A stretch of 64,000 bases of DNA from Adhaeribacter soli (GTDB lineage: Bacteria > Bacteroidota > Bacteroidia > Cytophagales > Hymenobacteraceae), in contig NZ_VTWT01000001.1 of assembly GCF_008727925.1 (NCBI RefSeq), positions 1-64,000 of the forward strand, read 5' to 3'. Below, in pieces: positions 54,605-63,237 of the stretch (its first letter is position 1; the number at the start of each line of letters is the position of its first letter). Under the pieces are notes generated by a model, which saw only the letters and a program-made list of their open reading frames with translations, was not told where the DNA came from and made no database searches. A program made the position numbers and the translations under genes.

Positions 54605-55801
54605 TCACTTCCCCTCTCTATTCACCAAACCACCAAAAATCAGAAAAGCGAGCAAACTACAGGCAGCAATTACCCCGGCCATGGGCAAAGCAGTGTTGTT
54701 GGCCAAAACGCTTACGGCTACGGCAGCCAACGCGCCGCAACTGAACTGCAGGGTGCCTACCAGGGCGGAGGCGGTTCCGGCGTGGGCGGCGTATTTTTCG
54801 AGGGCGCCGGCGGTAGCGTTCGGCATGGCTAAACCTACCGAGCTGAGCGTGAAGAAAAGCGGAACCGCAATGCCGTAAATGCCGAACCAGCCGGTATAAG
54901 CCATGAGCAGGAGCACCGCGGCGGCCGAAAGGGTAAAGTAGGTTACGCGGCGCAGGATCTGGCTGAAAGAATAATGCAGCAGCAGTTTGTGGTTCAGCTG
55001 AGAGGCCCCGATGATGCCCACGGCGTTCATCCCGAACAAAATGCTGTACTGCCGACCGGTAAGATGAAACAGCTGGGTGAATACAAAGGCCGATCCGGTA
55101 ATGTAGGCAAACATGCAGCTCTGGATCATGCCGGCCGTGAGGGAATAGCCCACAAATTGCTTGTCTTTCAGCAGTTGGCGGTAGGTGCGGAAGGAATTGC
55201 GGAGCGCTACCGGGTTGCGTTTTTCGGGGTGCAGGGTTTCGGGCAGGAAGAAGGCCACGTATAGCAGGGTAATTAAACCAATGGCCGCCAGTAACCCGAA
55301 AATGTATTCCCAGCGGAAAGCTTCCAGCACCAGGCTGCCGACGGTTGGCGCCAGGATCGGGGCTACGCCCATAATGAGCATTAAGGTAGAAAATACCTTC
55401 GCCGACTGGTTGCCGTGGAACTTGTCGCGGACAATGGCGCGGGTAATTACCATGCCGGTACAGCCGCCAATAGCCTGCAGGAAGCGCAAGGCCACCATGC
55501 TTTCTACCGAGTTGGTGAGCATGCAGCCGATGGAGGCGATCACATACACGGCCAGTCCGGCAAGGAGGTTGGGTTTGCGGCCCAGCTGGTCGGCCAGCGG
55601 ACCGTAAATAAGCTGACCCAGGGCAATGCCGATGTTGAAAGAGGCCAGGGTGTACTGCACCGAGGCTACGGAAACACCGAAATCGCGGGCAATTTGCGGG
55701 AAAGCCGGCAGGTACATGTCGATGCTCATCGGGCCGAAAGCGGTGAGCAGGCCAAGAACCAGGATGAGGCCGGTAGTGGGTTTGGTTTCGTTTTTATTCA
55801 T
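54605..55801 (-). CDS. Bcr/CflA-family multidrug MFS transporter
   Basis: 398 residues with 12 membrane helices. The Bcr/CflA start (LILVLGLLTAFGPMSIDMYL followed by PAFPQIARDF) and the loop GPLADQLGRKPNLLAGL (MFS motif A), plus GGCTGMVITRAIVRD (motif B/C region), are clear. It exports drugs such as bicyclomycin, sulfonamides or small dipeptides by proton antiport. It is a stand-alone gene. Confidence 0.93.
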   Translation of the reverse strand: MNKNETKPTTGLILVLGLLTAFGPMSIDMYLPAFPQIARDFGVSVASVQYTLASFNIGIALGQLIYGPLADQLGRKPNLLAGLAVYVIASIGCMLTNSVESMVALRFLQAIGGCTGMVITRAIVRDKFHGNQSAKVFSTLMLIMGVAPILAPTVGSLVLEAFRWEYIFGLLAAIGLITLLYVAFFLPETLHPEKRNPVALRNSFRTYRQLLKDKQFVGYSLTAGMIQSCMFAYITGSAFVFTQLFHLTGRQYSILFGMNAVGIIGASQLNHKLLLHYSFSQILRRVTYFTLSAAAVLLLMAYTGWFGIYGIAVPLFFTLSSVGLAMPNATAGALEKYAAHAGTASALVGTLQFSCGALAAVAVSVLANNTALPMAGVIAACSLLAFLIFGGLVNREGK

Positions 55802-55943
55802 TCAGAATGGTAAAGCCTGGTTGATGTTTTAATTTTTACCTTTTTGGGAGTGATTCGTTTTTCATAGCCTGCTTGCTGCCTTTTATCCCTTAACGGAATT
55901 GATTGTGTAATACCAGATCATATTAAGTAACTTCCATTATTAG

Positions 55944-56052
55944 ATAGCGCAAGCGTCCGCTTGTGCTTGCGTAACCCCATGGTCTGCTTATTAGAAAGCA
56001 CAAGCGGACGCTTGCGCTATAATATGCCAAAATTTTAATCTAGTGGAATCCG
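55944..56052. repeat. Dispersed repeat family B, copy 2
   Basis: Arms 55944-55968 and 55996-56020 pair perfectly. The flank to 56052 (AATATGCCAAAATTTT then a TGGAATCC word) matches the flank of the copy at 41841-41957 as reverse complement. It lies in the 408-base gap 55802-56209. Confidence 0.9.
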
Positions 56053-56178
56053 TTGTTTTTGGCCAGGAATATGGAAGCAAGCACGAAATGCATCGGTTAT
56101 CGTTTCTTCCTTCCGTATCTCTTTAACAGGAATTTTAGGATAAATTCTTACTCTTCCGTCCGTTTGTTCCTGTAGCAT
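56035..56178 (-). CDS. Possible 47-residue small ORF
   Basis: An open frame from ATG at 56178 to TAA at 56035 reads MLQEQTDGRVRIYPKIPVKE and continues to a C-terminus in QKQRIPLD. Composition is ordinary for a coding sequence. Its last ten codons lie in the conserved flank of a family B repeat. It may be a real small gene or the remnant of a gene end. No family was recognised. Confidence 0.25.
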   Translation of the reverse strand: MLQEQTDGRVRIYPKIPVKEIRKEETITDAFRACFHIPGQKQRIPLD

Positions 56179-56209
56179 TTCTTACGCCTTTAGGATACCA
56201 CTTTCCGCT

Positions 56210-57343
56210 TTAATCAGCCATTAACAATCCTGCAATTTCGTCGCCGGCGGTGCTGGAGAGGGCTACCCCGATGCCGTTGCAGGCGAAGCCCACCGTAATG
56301 CGGTCGGAGACTTTCCGGATGATGGGTTGCTTGTCTTCGGTGAAGCCCATGATGCCGGACCAGCGCTGGTCGATCTCGAATTTCTGGCCGGGCAGGATTA
56401 CTTCGCGGAGCAGTTTTTCGAGCTCTTTCAGTATCGTTTCGTTATAGTGAATGTCAGTGGTGGCTTCCTGCTTGAAAGCCAGGTTGCGGCCGCCGCCGAA
56501 GAGTACGCGCTGACCTACGTTGCGGAAGTAGTAATACCCTTCATCGAAGTGAAACGCACCCTGGAATTTGAGGTCCGGAATGGGTTTGGTGATAATGACC
56601 TGGCCGCGACCGGGCGTTATGCAAATTTCCGGGAGTAATCTTTGGCTGAAAGCATTGGTGCACACGGCTACTTTTTCGGCCTGAAAGGGTACGGTCTGGC
56701 GCACCGGGTCCTGCACGTACACGCGCACGCCACTTTCTGTTTCTTTTATATCCATTACTTCCGCGCCGGTTCTTATTTCCACGCCTTTGCTTTGAGCCAG
56801 TTGCAGCAAGGCTTTCATCAGTTTGCCGGTGTGCAGGTGGCCTTCGTAAGGGTTATACACAATGGTTTTTACTTTTTCCGGATCGAAGCCAAAAGTTTTT
56901 ACCAGGTCGGGGCGGTTGGTGTAAGTACCTTCCGGGAAAAGCGGTTTTAAGACTTCGTTTACTTTTTCAATGCTTTCCAGGGCCGGGAGTTCTTTTTCGG
57001 AGAGCAGTTCAAAACCGCCGGTATGCTGGTAATCCATTACGGAGTCGGGGAGGCGCTCGCGCAAACGGGCCAGGCCGCGCCACCGCTTTTCGGTAAGCGC
57101 CAGCACCGTTTCGGGAGGCGTATGATGCAGGTCGGAGAGGAGTTCGGTAAGCGAGCCGAAGGATGCAAACCCGGCGTTGCGGGTGCTGGCGCCAGATGGG
57201 AACAAGCCGCGTTCCAGCACAAGAATAGTTTTATCCGGCGCTTTTTCTTTCAGGGAAATGGCAGCAGATAAGCCTACAATACCGCTGCCAATGATGATAT
57301 AGTTGTAGGTTAGAAAGGATTCGGTTTCCCAGAAGCTGAGCAT
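56210..57343 (-). CDS. FAD-dependent oxidoreductase (DAO family)
   Basis: 377 residues. The FAD-binding start is NYIIIGSGIVGLSAAISL (GxGxxG at 19-24 region), followed by LERGLFPSGASTRNAGFAS, and a late GRGQVIITKPI and WSGIMGFTEDKQPII, as in D-amino acid oxidase and glycine/sarcosine oxidase families. It would oxidise an amine or amino acid; the substrate is unknown. It begins 44 bases past the stop of the Hhe-type gene on the same strand, so it may be cotranscribed with it. Confidence 0.9.
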   Translation of the reverse strand: MLSFWETESFLTYNYIIIGSGIVGLSAAISLKEKAPDKTILVLERGLFPSGASTRNAGFASFGSLTELLSDLHHTPPETVLALTEKRWRGLARLRERLPDSVMDYQHTGGFELLSEKELPALESIEKVNEVLKPLFPEGTYTNRPDLVKTFGFDPEKVKTIVYNPYEGHLHTGKLMKALLQLAQSKGVEIRTGAEVMDIKETESGVRVYVQDPVRQTVPFQAEKVAVCTNAFSQRLLPEICITPGRGQVIITKPIPDLKFQGAFHFDEGYYYFRNVGQRVLFGGGRNLAFKQEATTDIHYNETILKELEKLLREVILPGQKFEIDQRWSGIMGFTEDKQPIIRKVSDRITVGFACNGIGVALSSTAGDEIAGLLMAD

Positions 57344-57387
57344 TGAAATGATAATTAAGAATGAAAACCCAAATGAGGCAGGTAAAT

Positions 57388-60300
57388 TTAAGGTTGTGCT
57401 CTTAATAAATCGCCTTCTTGCTGAATTCTTCCATTTTGTAAGCTTAAATTTACCGCCTGCAGGATGTTGTTTCTCACATCTTCGGTTACGCGGTTAAAGC
57501 CCAGTCTTTTAGCTACCAACGGAATGCTGGAATCCGGCTGAATGGCAATGGCGCTTTTAACCACCTGTTCTACGGCTAAACTCAATTCTTCCGGAGCGAT
57601 ATAGCTCATTTTGCGAGAGGATGCCGGCAGATTTTCACGGTTCCGAACCGTAGGCTCCGTCATATTATAATCCCACAAAAAGTCCTGCTTTATGGTGATG
57701 AAATTTTGAATTTCCGCCGTTTTAGCTGCCTCTTGTATGGTTTGGCGAATTCTATTGCCCGCCCTTGAAACTTGGGCAGCTTCCATAAATCGTTTCACCA
57801 CTTCATCTATATGAACCGGACTTTCTATTTTAACTACTTCCGTTAACCATTTTGCTAATTTCCCAACCGGGTGCAGGTGCAGTTCCTGAAAACCAACTTC
57901 AGCCGGTAAGGTAGCCGCTTCATACTCGGTTATTTCAGTTGCTTCTGCTTCGGTTTCTTCCCTTACCAGTTCGGGCAATTCTACTTGTTCTTCCGGTTCT
58001 ATATCGTCTAAATGCGCCTGAATTTTGGCTTGTTCAATGGCATTTATTACCCGCTCCAGTTCCCGTTCCGGATTTTTAAACCAGTCGGTGCTCCAGATGC
58101 GGTGAATGCGCCAGCCAATTCCTTCCAGTACCTGTTGTCTTAGGCGGTCGCGGTCGCGGGCAGAGCGGGCAGAATGGTAACTGGCACCGTCGCACTCAAT
58201 ACCAAGAATGTAACGGCCAGGGTGTTCCGGATCTATTATGGCCAGATCGATGAAGAAGCCTTGGGAGCCAACTTGTTTTCTAACGGTGTAACCCACCCGT
58301 TCCAATTGTAAAGCAACGTTTTCCTCGAAGGGGCTGTCGGCAGGTTTACCGGTTTCTTCGGCTATTCCCAGGCGGCCGTGCTGGGCAAAATACAGGAAGC
58401 TTTTCAATACTTTAATGCCATAAGCTTTGGTCCGGTTCAGATCGATATCGTCGGCGGTAAGATTCGTGAAAACTTCGCAACGCAACTTTGCCCGGGTAAC
58501 CAGTACGTTAAGCCGCCGTTCTCCACCTTCGTTATTCAACGGACCAAAATTCATGGCTAAATAACCTTCTTTCGTTTTGCCGTAGCCAATACTGATGAAG
58601 ATCGCGTCGCGCTCATCGCCCTGTACGTTTTCCAGGTTCTTTACAAAGAAAGGTTCGTGCGGATGGGCATTAAAGTATTGTTCCAATTCCGGATGGTTAC
58701 GGCGCCGGAGTTCCAGGGCATTCTGAATAGCCTGCATTTGGGCAGTGCTAAAGGCAACTACCCCCAGACTTAATTTCGGATTTCTACGGGCATGCAGCAT
58801 TACGGCATCGGCCACGGCGTTTGCTTCTTCGGTATTTGCCCGTGTTTTACCCCGGTCGTAGGAGGTATGGGGGAGGTGATGGAATACCAAACCTAAGCGC
58901 TGTCTGGATCCCGGACTTGGGAAAATAACCAGTTCGTTTTCGTAAAATTCGTGATTGGAAAGACTGATCAGGGATTCGTGGCGGCTGCGGTAATGCCAGC
59001 GGAGTTTCCTTTTGGGCGCACCTTTCGCTTCGCACATTTCCAGAATGCTTTGAATGTCGGCAGTCGTATTTTCTTCGTCGTCCTCGTCAACATTATTGGT
59101 AATGGACCCAAAGAAATTCGTTGGCGGCATTTGCTTGCTATCGCCTACTACTATCAGCTGCTTTCCGCGCAACAAGGCACCCAGCGCTTCTACCGGTTTT
59201 ACCTGGCTGGCTTCATCAAAAACCACCAAGTCGAAATCCATTGCTTCCGGTGGCAGGAAATTGGCGATGGAAAGCGGGCTCATCATAAAAACCGGCTTTA
59301 TGGCCTGAATGGCCAGACCGGCTTCCTTAATTAATTTCCGGATCGGCATATGGCGCGACCTTTTCGCAAATTCATTTTTCAGGATGCTTACCTGGCCGCC
59401 GGCTTCCAGGCGGGGTACCGATTCGTAATGTTTCAGGGCTGCCCGGGCCTGGTTGTAATGCAGGTTAAGCCGGTCGAGTTTCCGGAATTTCTGAATGACA
59501 TCTTCGTGGCCGGTCCGTTCAAATTTTCTAAGAACCGGATTGGCATTTACGGATCTTTCGAGCAGGTATTCGTACCAGGTTTTCTGTAAGTTATCTTTTA
59601 AGTGGTCTTTTGCTTCCGGCCAATGCGCGGCAATACTGGTTAAAACCTGTAAGTTTTCGGTAGCAGAAGTTTCTTCCAGCGTATTCCAGGCGGTAGTTTT
59701 CTGAATTTCGGGTAAATGCTGAAGCCAGAACTGGAGAATTACTGCCTGCTCCGTTGCTTTTAGTTGCAGAAACGGTTGCTGACTGCCAAAGCGTAACGCT
59801 TCATCGAATTGCAAATGCGTTAAAACGGATTTCAACGATGCTTTGTATTCCCGAAGGGTGGTAATGAAAGCCTGGGCTTGCTCTTTTAAAATTGTTGCCG
59901 GTTCCGACTTTTGCAGGTACGCAAGCAAGTTTGCCGGTTCTATTGCCGAATTAACCTGCTGATGGACTTTGGTCAGATAGCCCGCAATGGTATTCAGCTT
60001 TCCCCAATCAGATTCGAGGTTTTGCCAGTGGCTTCCGAATAAACCGACCAGTAAATTTTCGTTTTCTTTAAGGAGATTTCTTTTGCGTTTGCTTTCCAGA
60101 ATGTCGTCCAGGTATTTAAGTTTGGCTGCATTTTCTTTGGGCAGCGGGTTTTTGCAAACGGCGGCCAGTTTTTTGTTGCTTTTTTTGTAGCTGCCAATTA
60201 TGAATTTATACCATTTTTCGCCGTGAGCCAGCAACTCCTGCCGCATTTCCAGCACTTCCTGCTCCCAGGCTTCCGGCAAAAATATATCCTGGTATTGGGC

Positions 60301-62106
60301 CTTAAGTTCCTGTAATTCTTTGCCGGTTTGCAGCAGGTTATTTAGAAGTGCAGCTTTAGCGTTCCAGTTTTCAGAAATTATATTTACTCCTTTTAAATCG
60401 GGCGCTTCGGCGGCCAATAAAGCACTTTGGTAGAGTCTTTCATACCCTGCCAGGTCAGCGGGCACCGGAAATTCTAAGTGCCTGGCCAACGCTTCGGCCC
60501 GGTTCAGTAAGCCGGTTATTAAATTATTAGCACCCTGAAGAGTTTGCTGAATAGATTCCTGTTGCGGGGGCAAAAGGAACGTGAGTTTTGAGCCCCAGAA
60601 AGGTAACGTTTCCGGTACGCCGTTTTCCTGGAGGTAAGCCTGAATTCTATCTGCAAAAATTTCTGCCCGGTGCATTTTCAGGGCATCCCAATGAGCAATA
60701 TCCGTGATCTCCAGTTTAGGGAAATTTTTATCGCCTTTCTTTTCTTTCAGCCGCAATAAATGCCCGATCACTTTCTGGCTGCTGATTCCGCTTTTTTCTA
60801 TTTCCTCATTTATGGCATGGCAATAATCGTTTAGTTCTTCCAGATAGCCCTGTAGTAGTTGAATCTCGTGCTGAAGCTGATTGATGTTTGGTCTTCCGAG
60901 TTCTAAAACCCGCTTCAGTTCTTCGTGAAGTTCTTTTTTATTTGCTTTATGGCTGTGTAGTTCCAGACAAGCTTCGCCTAGATGGATGGAATCGAGCCTT
61001 CTTTTTACCACTTCCAGGGCGGCCATTTTTTCGGCTACGAACAGCACTTTTTTGCCGTGCCCGATAGCATTGGCAATGAGGTTGGTGATGGTTTGTGATT
61101 TTCCAGTTCCCGGCGGGCCCTGAATTACCAGGTTGCGGCCTTCGTGCACGGCTAAAGCAGCCAGAATTTGTGAGCTGTCGGCATCTACCACCTGAAAAAG
61201 TTCGTGCGCCAGGGTTTCCTTATCGATAAAGGCGTTTGCATCGGCGGTGGGTTGCTGGTCGCGGAAACCGGTTTCAAATAAGGCTGCTAAAAGCGGGTGA
61301 TTTTCCGGCTTTTTATCGTCGGGCCATTTGCTGCTGTCCAAATCGTGGTAGAGCATAAATTTTCCGAAAGAAAAAAATCCTAATTCAATATTGTCTTTCC
61401 CGATATTCCACCGCGGCATTATCTGAATGATCTTTTCGATCGCTTCAAAATACCCGTAAACGTCCAGATCATCAGTTTCCGGCAGCGCGGGAATCTGAAG
61501 TCCGAAATCAGCTTTTAACTTGGCCTGCAACGATAAATTACCTTCAATATCGGTAGCGGCATATTTTAGCTTAAACCGTTCGCGGGCATTGGACCGCTCC
61601 AGGTTTACCGGAACCAAGAGCAATGGGGCCTGGCGGATTTCTTCACTGTTTTCGCTTTCGTACCATTGGAGCAGGCCTAAGGCAATGTAAAGCGTATTTA
61701 CGCCCTGTTCTTCGAGGCTGGTGCGGGCGGCGTAATACGTATTTAAAAGCTTGGTCTGTAGCTTGGATTCCGTTTCGTTTGTTTGGAGTTTGGTGTCGGT
61801 GTAAGCACTTTCTAACGCTTCACCGCTTAAAGCGGGAAGTTCAAATGCAGCTTCTTCCTCTGTTTCTGCTTCAGGATCTTCTGCTGCCGCTCTGGTTTTG
61901 TCTGGCCTCCCGGTAAAGGTCATCGCTTTTCCCTGCTTTACCAGAATTTCAAAAACTGCTTCTGATTTTTCCTGAACAATGTGCAATCCTCTGGCGGCCG
62001 GTACTTTATAATTAAGCAGCGGGTTCCGTAAGCCGAGATCCAATAGTTCTTTCCGGGAAGATTCTAATTTTGAGACAATGGATTCTTGGAGCATATAAGG
62101 GTGCAT
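57388..62106 (-). CDS. Hhe-type defence protein: DUF4011-SF1 helicase-Vsr-DUF3320
   Basis: 1572 residues. Domains in order: DUF4011 (about 1-310, with LLDLGLRNPLLNYK); SF1 helicase with Walker A GPPGTGKS at 330-337, Walker B VVFDEAS near 963 and QGDERDAIFISIGYG and VLVTRAK in the second RecA lobe; a Vsr/DUF559-like nuclease near 1275-1345 (IECDGASYHSARSARDRDRL, then IWSTDWF); and DUF3320 near 1425-1475. This is the architecture reported as the single-gene Hhe anti-phage system. The long part between RecA motifs (about 400-930) is helical. An alternative start is Met5. No partner gene is seen. Confidence 0.9.
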   Translation of the reverse strand: MHPYMLQESIVSKLESSRKELLDLGLRNPLLNYKVPAARGLHIVQEKSEAVFEILVKQGKAMTFTGRPDKTRAAAEDPEAETEEEAAFELPALSGEALESAYTDTKLQTNETESKLQTKLLNTYYAARTSLEEQGVNTLYIALGLLQWYESENSEEIRQAPLLLVPVNLERSNARERFKLKYAATDIEGNLSLQAKLKADFGLQIPALPETDDLDVYGYFEAIEKIIQIMPRWNIGKDNIELGFFSFGKFMLYHDLDSSKWPDDKKPENHPLLAALFETGFRDQQPTADANAFIDKETLAHELFQVVDADSSQILAALAVHEGRNLVIQGPPGTGKSQTITNLIANAIGHGKKVLFVAEKMAALEVVKRRLDSIHLGEACLELHSHKANKKELHEELKRVLELGRPNINQLQHEIQLLQGYLEELNDYCHAINEEIEKSGISSQKVIGHLLRLKEKKGDKNFPKLEITDIAHWDALKMHRAEIFADRIQAYLQENGVPETLPFWGSKLTFLLPPQQESIQQTLQGANNLITGLLNRAEALARHLEFPVPADLAGYERLYQSALLAAEAPDLKGVNIISENWNAKAALLNNLLQTGKELQELKAQYQDIFLPEAWEQEVLEMRQELLAHGEKWYKFIIGSYKKSNKKLAAVCKNPLPKENAAKLKYLDDILESKRKRNLLKENENLLVGLFGSHWQNLESDWGKLNTIAGYLTKVHQQVNSAIEPANLLAYLQKSEPATILKEQAQAFITTLREYKASLKSVLTHLQFDEALRFGSQQPFLQLKATEQAVILQFWLQHLPEIQKTTAWNTLEETSATENLQVLTSIAAHWPEAKDHLKDNLQKTWYEYLLERSVNANPVLRKFERTGHEDVIQKFRKLDRLNLHYNQARAALKHYESVPRLEAGGQVSILKNEFAKRSRHMPIRKLIKEAGLAIQAIKPVFMMSPLSIANFLPPEAMDFDLVVFDEASQVKPVEALGALLRGKQLIVVGDSKQMPPTNFFGSITNNVDEDDEENTTADIQSILEMCEAKGAPKRKLRWHYRSRHESLISLSNHEFYENELVIFPSPGSRQRLGLVFHHLPHTSYDRGKTRANTEEANAVADAVMLHARRNPKLSLGVVAFSTAQMQAIQNALELRRRNHPELEQYFNAHPHEPFFVKNLENVQGDERDAIFISIGYGKTKEGYLAMNFGPLNNEGGERRLNVLVTRAKLRCEVFTNLTADDIDLNRTKAYGIKVLKSFLYFAQHGRLGIAEETGKPADSPFEENVALQLERVGYTVRKQVGSQGFFIDLAIIDPEHPGRYILGIECDGASYHSARSARDRDRLRQQVLEGIGWRIHRIWSTDWFKNPERELERVINAIEQAKIQAHLDDIEPEEQVELPELVREETEAEATEITEYEAATLPAEVGFQELHLHPVGKLAKWLTEVVKIESPVHIDEVVKRFMEAAQVSRAGNRIRQTIQEAAKTAEIQNFITIKQDFLWDYNMTEPTVRNRENLPASSRKMSYIAPEELSLAVEQVVKSAIAIQPDSSIPLVAKRLGFNRVTEDVRNNILQAVNLSLQNGRIQQEGDLLRAQP

Positions 62107-62183
62107 TTGAACTTGGTTTGTAAGTTACAAGGAATTAGAAATAATCAAAAACAAAAGATGATTTCTTACGGGAATGTAAAGCT

Positions 62184-62217
62184 AAAAGTCCCGGCCAAAT
62201 CCTGAACCGGGACTTTT
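62184..62217. terminator. Terminator between the nitroreductase and the Hhe-type gene
   Basis: An 11-bp stem (62184-62194 with 62207-62217, AAAAGTCCCGG) around a 12-base loop with flanking A and T runs. It lies 28 bases after the minus-strand nitroreductase stop and separates it from the helicase gene. Confidence 0.85.
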
Positions 62218-62244
62218 TTCAATGAATTCTATACGGTTTTATAC

Positions 62245-62829
62245 CTACATCCACTCCACTTTTTCTTCCAGCGGGGTTTTGCGTTTGCCTTCCGGGCTTG
62301 GTTTGTCGGTGTAGCCAAGGTAAAGTATTCCCAGCACCAGGTCTTCTTCTCGGAGGTGGAGGTAGGTTTTCATGGGTGGGTGGTAGGCCATGCCGCCGGA
62401 GCCCCAGTAGCTGGCAATGCCCAGGGTGGTAGCGCCAAGCAGCAGGTTTTGGATTGCGCAACTGGTGGCGGCCACTTCTTCGAGCACCGGAATTTTAGGG
62501 TTATCGCCGCGGCGCATATAGGCAATGAGGATGTGGGAAGTGTGGTCGCCCATGTGCAGGAGTTTGTCGTAGGTGGCCTGCAGGAATTTTTCGGGGGCTA
62601 CGTGCTGGCGGTAAAGTTCGGCGTGGTCGTGGCAGAATTGGGGCACTTTGGGGCCACCATAAACCCTGAACCGCCAGGGCTCGGTGTGCGCGTGCGTAGG
62701 CGCCCAGTCGGCTAAGCGGAGCAGTTGCTTTATTTGTTCGTCCGGAATCTGGCGGCCGTTGTACTGGTTGGGTTTTATGGTGCGGCGCGATTCTATAATC
62801 TGGCTGATGGCGTTGAATTCGGTGGTCAT
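62245..62829 (-). CDS. Nitroreductase-family protein (YdjA/TdsD-like)
   Basis: 194 residues. FMN-binding signatures are IESRRTIKPNQYNG (the R-R/T start), LADWAPTHAHTEPWRF, VAATSCAIQNLLLGATTLGI and YWGSGGMAYHPPM, followed by LGILYLGYTD. It would reduce nitro compounds or quinones using NAD(P)H. It is a single gene ending in a clear terminator. Confidence 0.92.
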   Translation of the reverse strand: MTTEFNAISQIIESRRTIKPNQYNGRQIPDEQIKQLLRLADWAPTHAHTEPWRFRVYGGPKVPQFCHDHAELYRQHVAPEKFLQATYDKLLHMGDHTSHILIAYMRRGDNPKIPVLEEVAATSCAIQNLLLGATTLGIASYWGSGGMAYHPPMKTYLHLREEDLVLGILYLGYTDKPSPEGKRKTPLEEKVEWM

Positions 62830-63237
62830 GGTTATAGCGGTTTGTATAACTTTATAAAGATTGAAGACCCGTATTTTGTTTGGTTTCCGGAGGTGAAGTT
62901 AAGGTTTATCAGATGATTTTTTGCCGTTTTTCAATACCATCCGGTCTTTCCTTTTTTTATTCGAAATCCTCCGCAAACGTCCGGCAGAGGGGGGGGTATC
63001 CGGAAAGGCGGCGTTTGCAGGCGTTGCTGTGAACAGAAACTTAATACTGGTAGAAGGAACGATATCCGGAGTAAAGTGCTTTTACAGAAAGGGATCGGTT
63101 TTCAATAACAGGGAGATTTTCTGAAATCAGCGAAGCTTTTGTAACTGTTTTTAAAGTTGAAAGTATTACCTTTACCAAATCTGTAGCTTCGGAAGCTAGT
63201 TCCGGCTAACAGGTATTACAAAATTTAACTTTATTGC
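62830..63237. other. 408-base intergenic region before the desaturase
   Basis: It separates the divergent nitroreductase and desaturase genes and must hold both promoters. A TACCTTTA at 63167-63174 resembles a Bacteroidota -7 element, but no TTTG is correctly spaced. Nothing else was recognised; ORFs here do not look coding. Confidence 0.5.
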
